This document shows positions 5,408-5,569 of a stretch of 5,569 bases of DNA, piece by piece (the stretch's first letter is position 1; the number at the start of each line of letters is the position of its first letter). The DNA is taken from assembly GCA_017439615.1 (NCBI GenBank), contig JAFSIU010000142.1, positions 1 to 5,569 on the forward strand. The letters are read 5' to 3'. The position numbers were made by a program, and so were the translations under genes. The DNA is from Bacillota bacterium. GTDB taxonomy: Bacteria; Bacillota; Dehalobacteriia; UBA4068. The notes beneath the pieces were generated by a model, which saw nothing but the letters and a program-made list of their open reading frames with translations, did no database searches and was not told the origin of the DNA.

Positions 5408-5569
5408 GGTCGGTGCTCGTAAAACAGTTATTTTTATGCGCTAAACCCTGTATCAGATATTTGATGTGGGGTTTATTTGTTTAGATTATTGGGTTTATTT
5501 GTTTAGATTATTGGTTTCATTTCTGCAGTTATATTTACATAAGAGTCACAATTGTATTTGTTTTTTGCA
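5408..5569 (-). repeat. Right copy of the long inverted repeat
   Basis: Its reverse complement aligns end to end with 35-173, from TGCAAAAAACAAATAC at 5569 to GCACCGACC at 5408. It is longer because of a 22-bp tandem duplication at 5469-5512. Its central hairpin is damaged: AAACCC and GGGTTT still pair, but three positions next to them no longer do. The window stops exactly at the TGCA that begins the repeat, so whether the element continues beyond it cannot be seen. There is no open frame of interest in it. Confidence 0.85.
5469..5512 (+). repeat. Perfect 22-bp tandem duplication inside the right repeat
   Basis: Positions 5469-5490 and 5491-5512 are identical; the unit starts GGGTTTATTTG and ends TTTAGATTATT. 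The left copy has a single equivalent (about 89-112) with one difference. The duplication therefore arose after the two copies separated, or was lost on the left. Confidence 0.95.

Overview
The window holds five complete genes, all on the minus strand, lying between two long inverted copies of a non-coding repeat. AGGAGG-type Shine-Dalgarno sites, intrinsic terminators, a LytR-CpsA-Psr (LCP) protein, a TagA-type glycosyltransferase and a secreted 'copper amine oxidase N-terminal' domain protein point to a Bacillota chromosome. An anaerobic gut-type clostridium or negativicute would fit, but the sequence alone does not settle the genus. Because both ends lie at or inside the repeat, the window may be one contig of an assembly that broke at a dispersed repeat.

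Layout in the direction of transcription (high to low coordinates): right repeat copy (5408-5569); a hairpin and a sigma-A-like promoter; a YhhQ/VUT-family queuosine-precursor transporter (5296-4589); a weak hairpin terminator (about 4500-4523); a regulatory stretch with two palindromes and an extended -10 promoter; a small secreted protein with a Cu-amine-oxidase N-terminal domain, probably starting at a TTG codon (4336-3734); an LCP ligase with a long TTGDEP repeat tail (3679-2120); an intrinsic terminator (2086-2111); a TagA/WecG/CpsF glycosyltransferase (2043-1312); an acyltransferase-3 family membrane protein (1288-233); and a terminator (107-138) inside the left repeat copy (35-173). Positions 1-34 hold a short G/C-rich hairpin and no gene.

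The four genes after the transporter read as a small envelope module. TagA-type enzymes add an N-acetylmannosamine-type sugar to an undecaprenyl-linked precursor, acyltransferase-3 proteins O-acylate surface glycans, and LCP proteins move finished glycopolymers from undecaprenyl pyrophosphate to peptidoglycan. The secreted domain protein precedes the LCP gene with no terminator between them. A terminator between the LCP gene and tagA, with no clear promoter after it, suggests that tagA and the acyltransferase depend on read-through. The transporter has its own promoter and looks functionally unrelated.

The points most worth a second look are the inverted repeat pair of about 140-160 bp (about 79% identical over aligned bases) with a 22-bp tandem duplication in one copy, the 18-unit acidic repeat tail on the LCP protein, and the internal terminator splitting the surface operon. 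I saw no CRISPR array, tRNA, rRNA, transposase or recombinase gene. I cannot claim a new defence or mobile system from this sequence.
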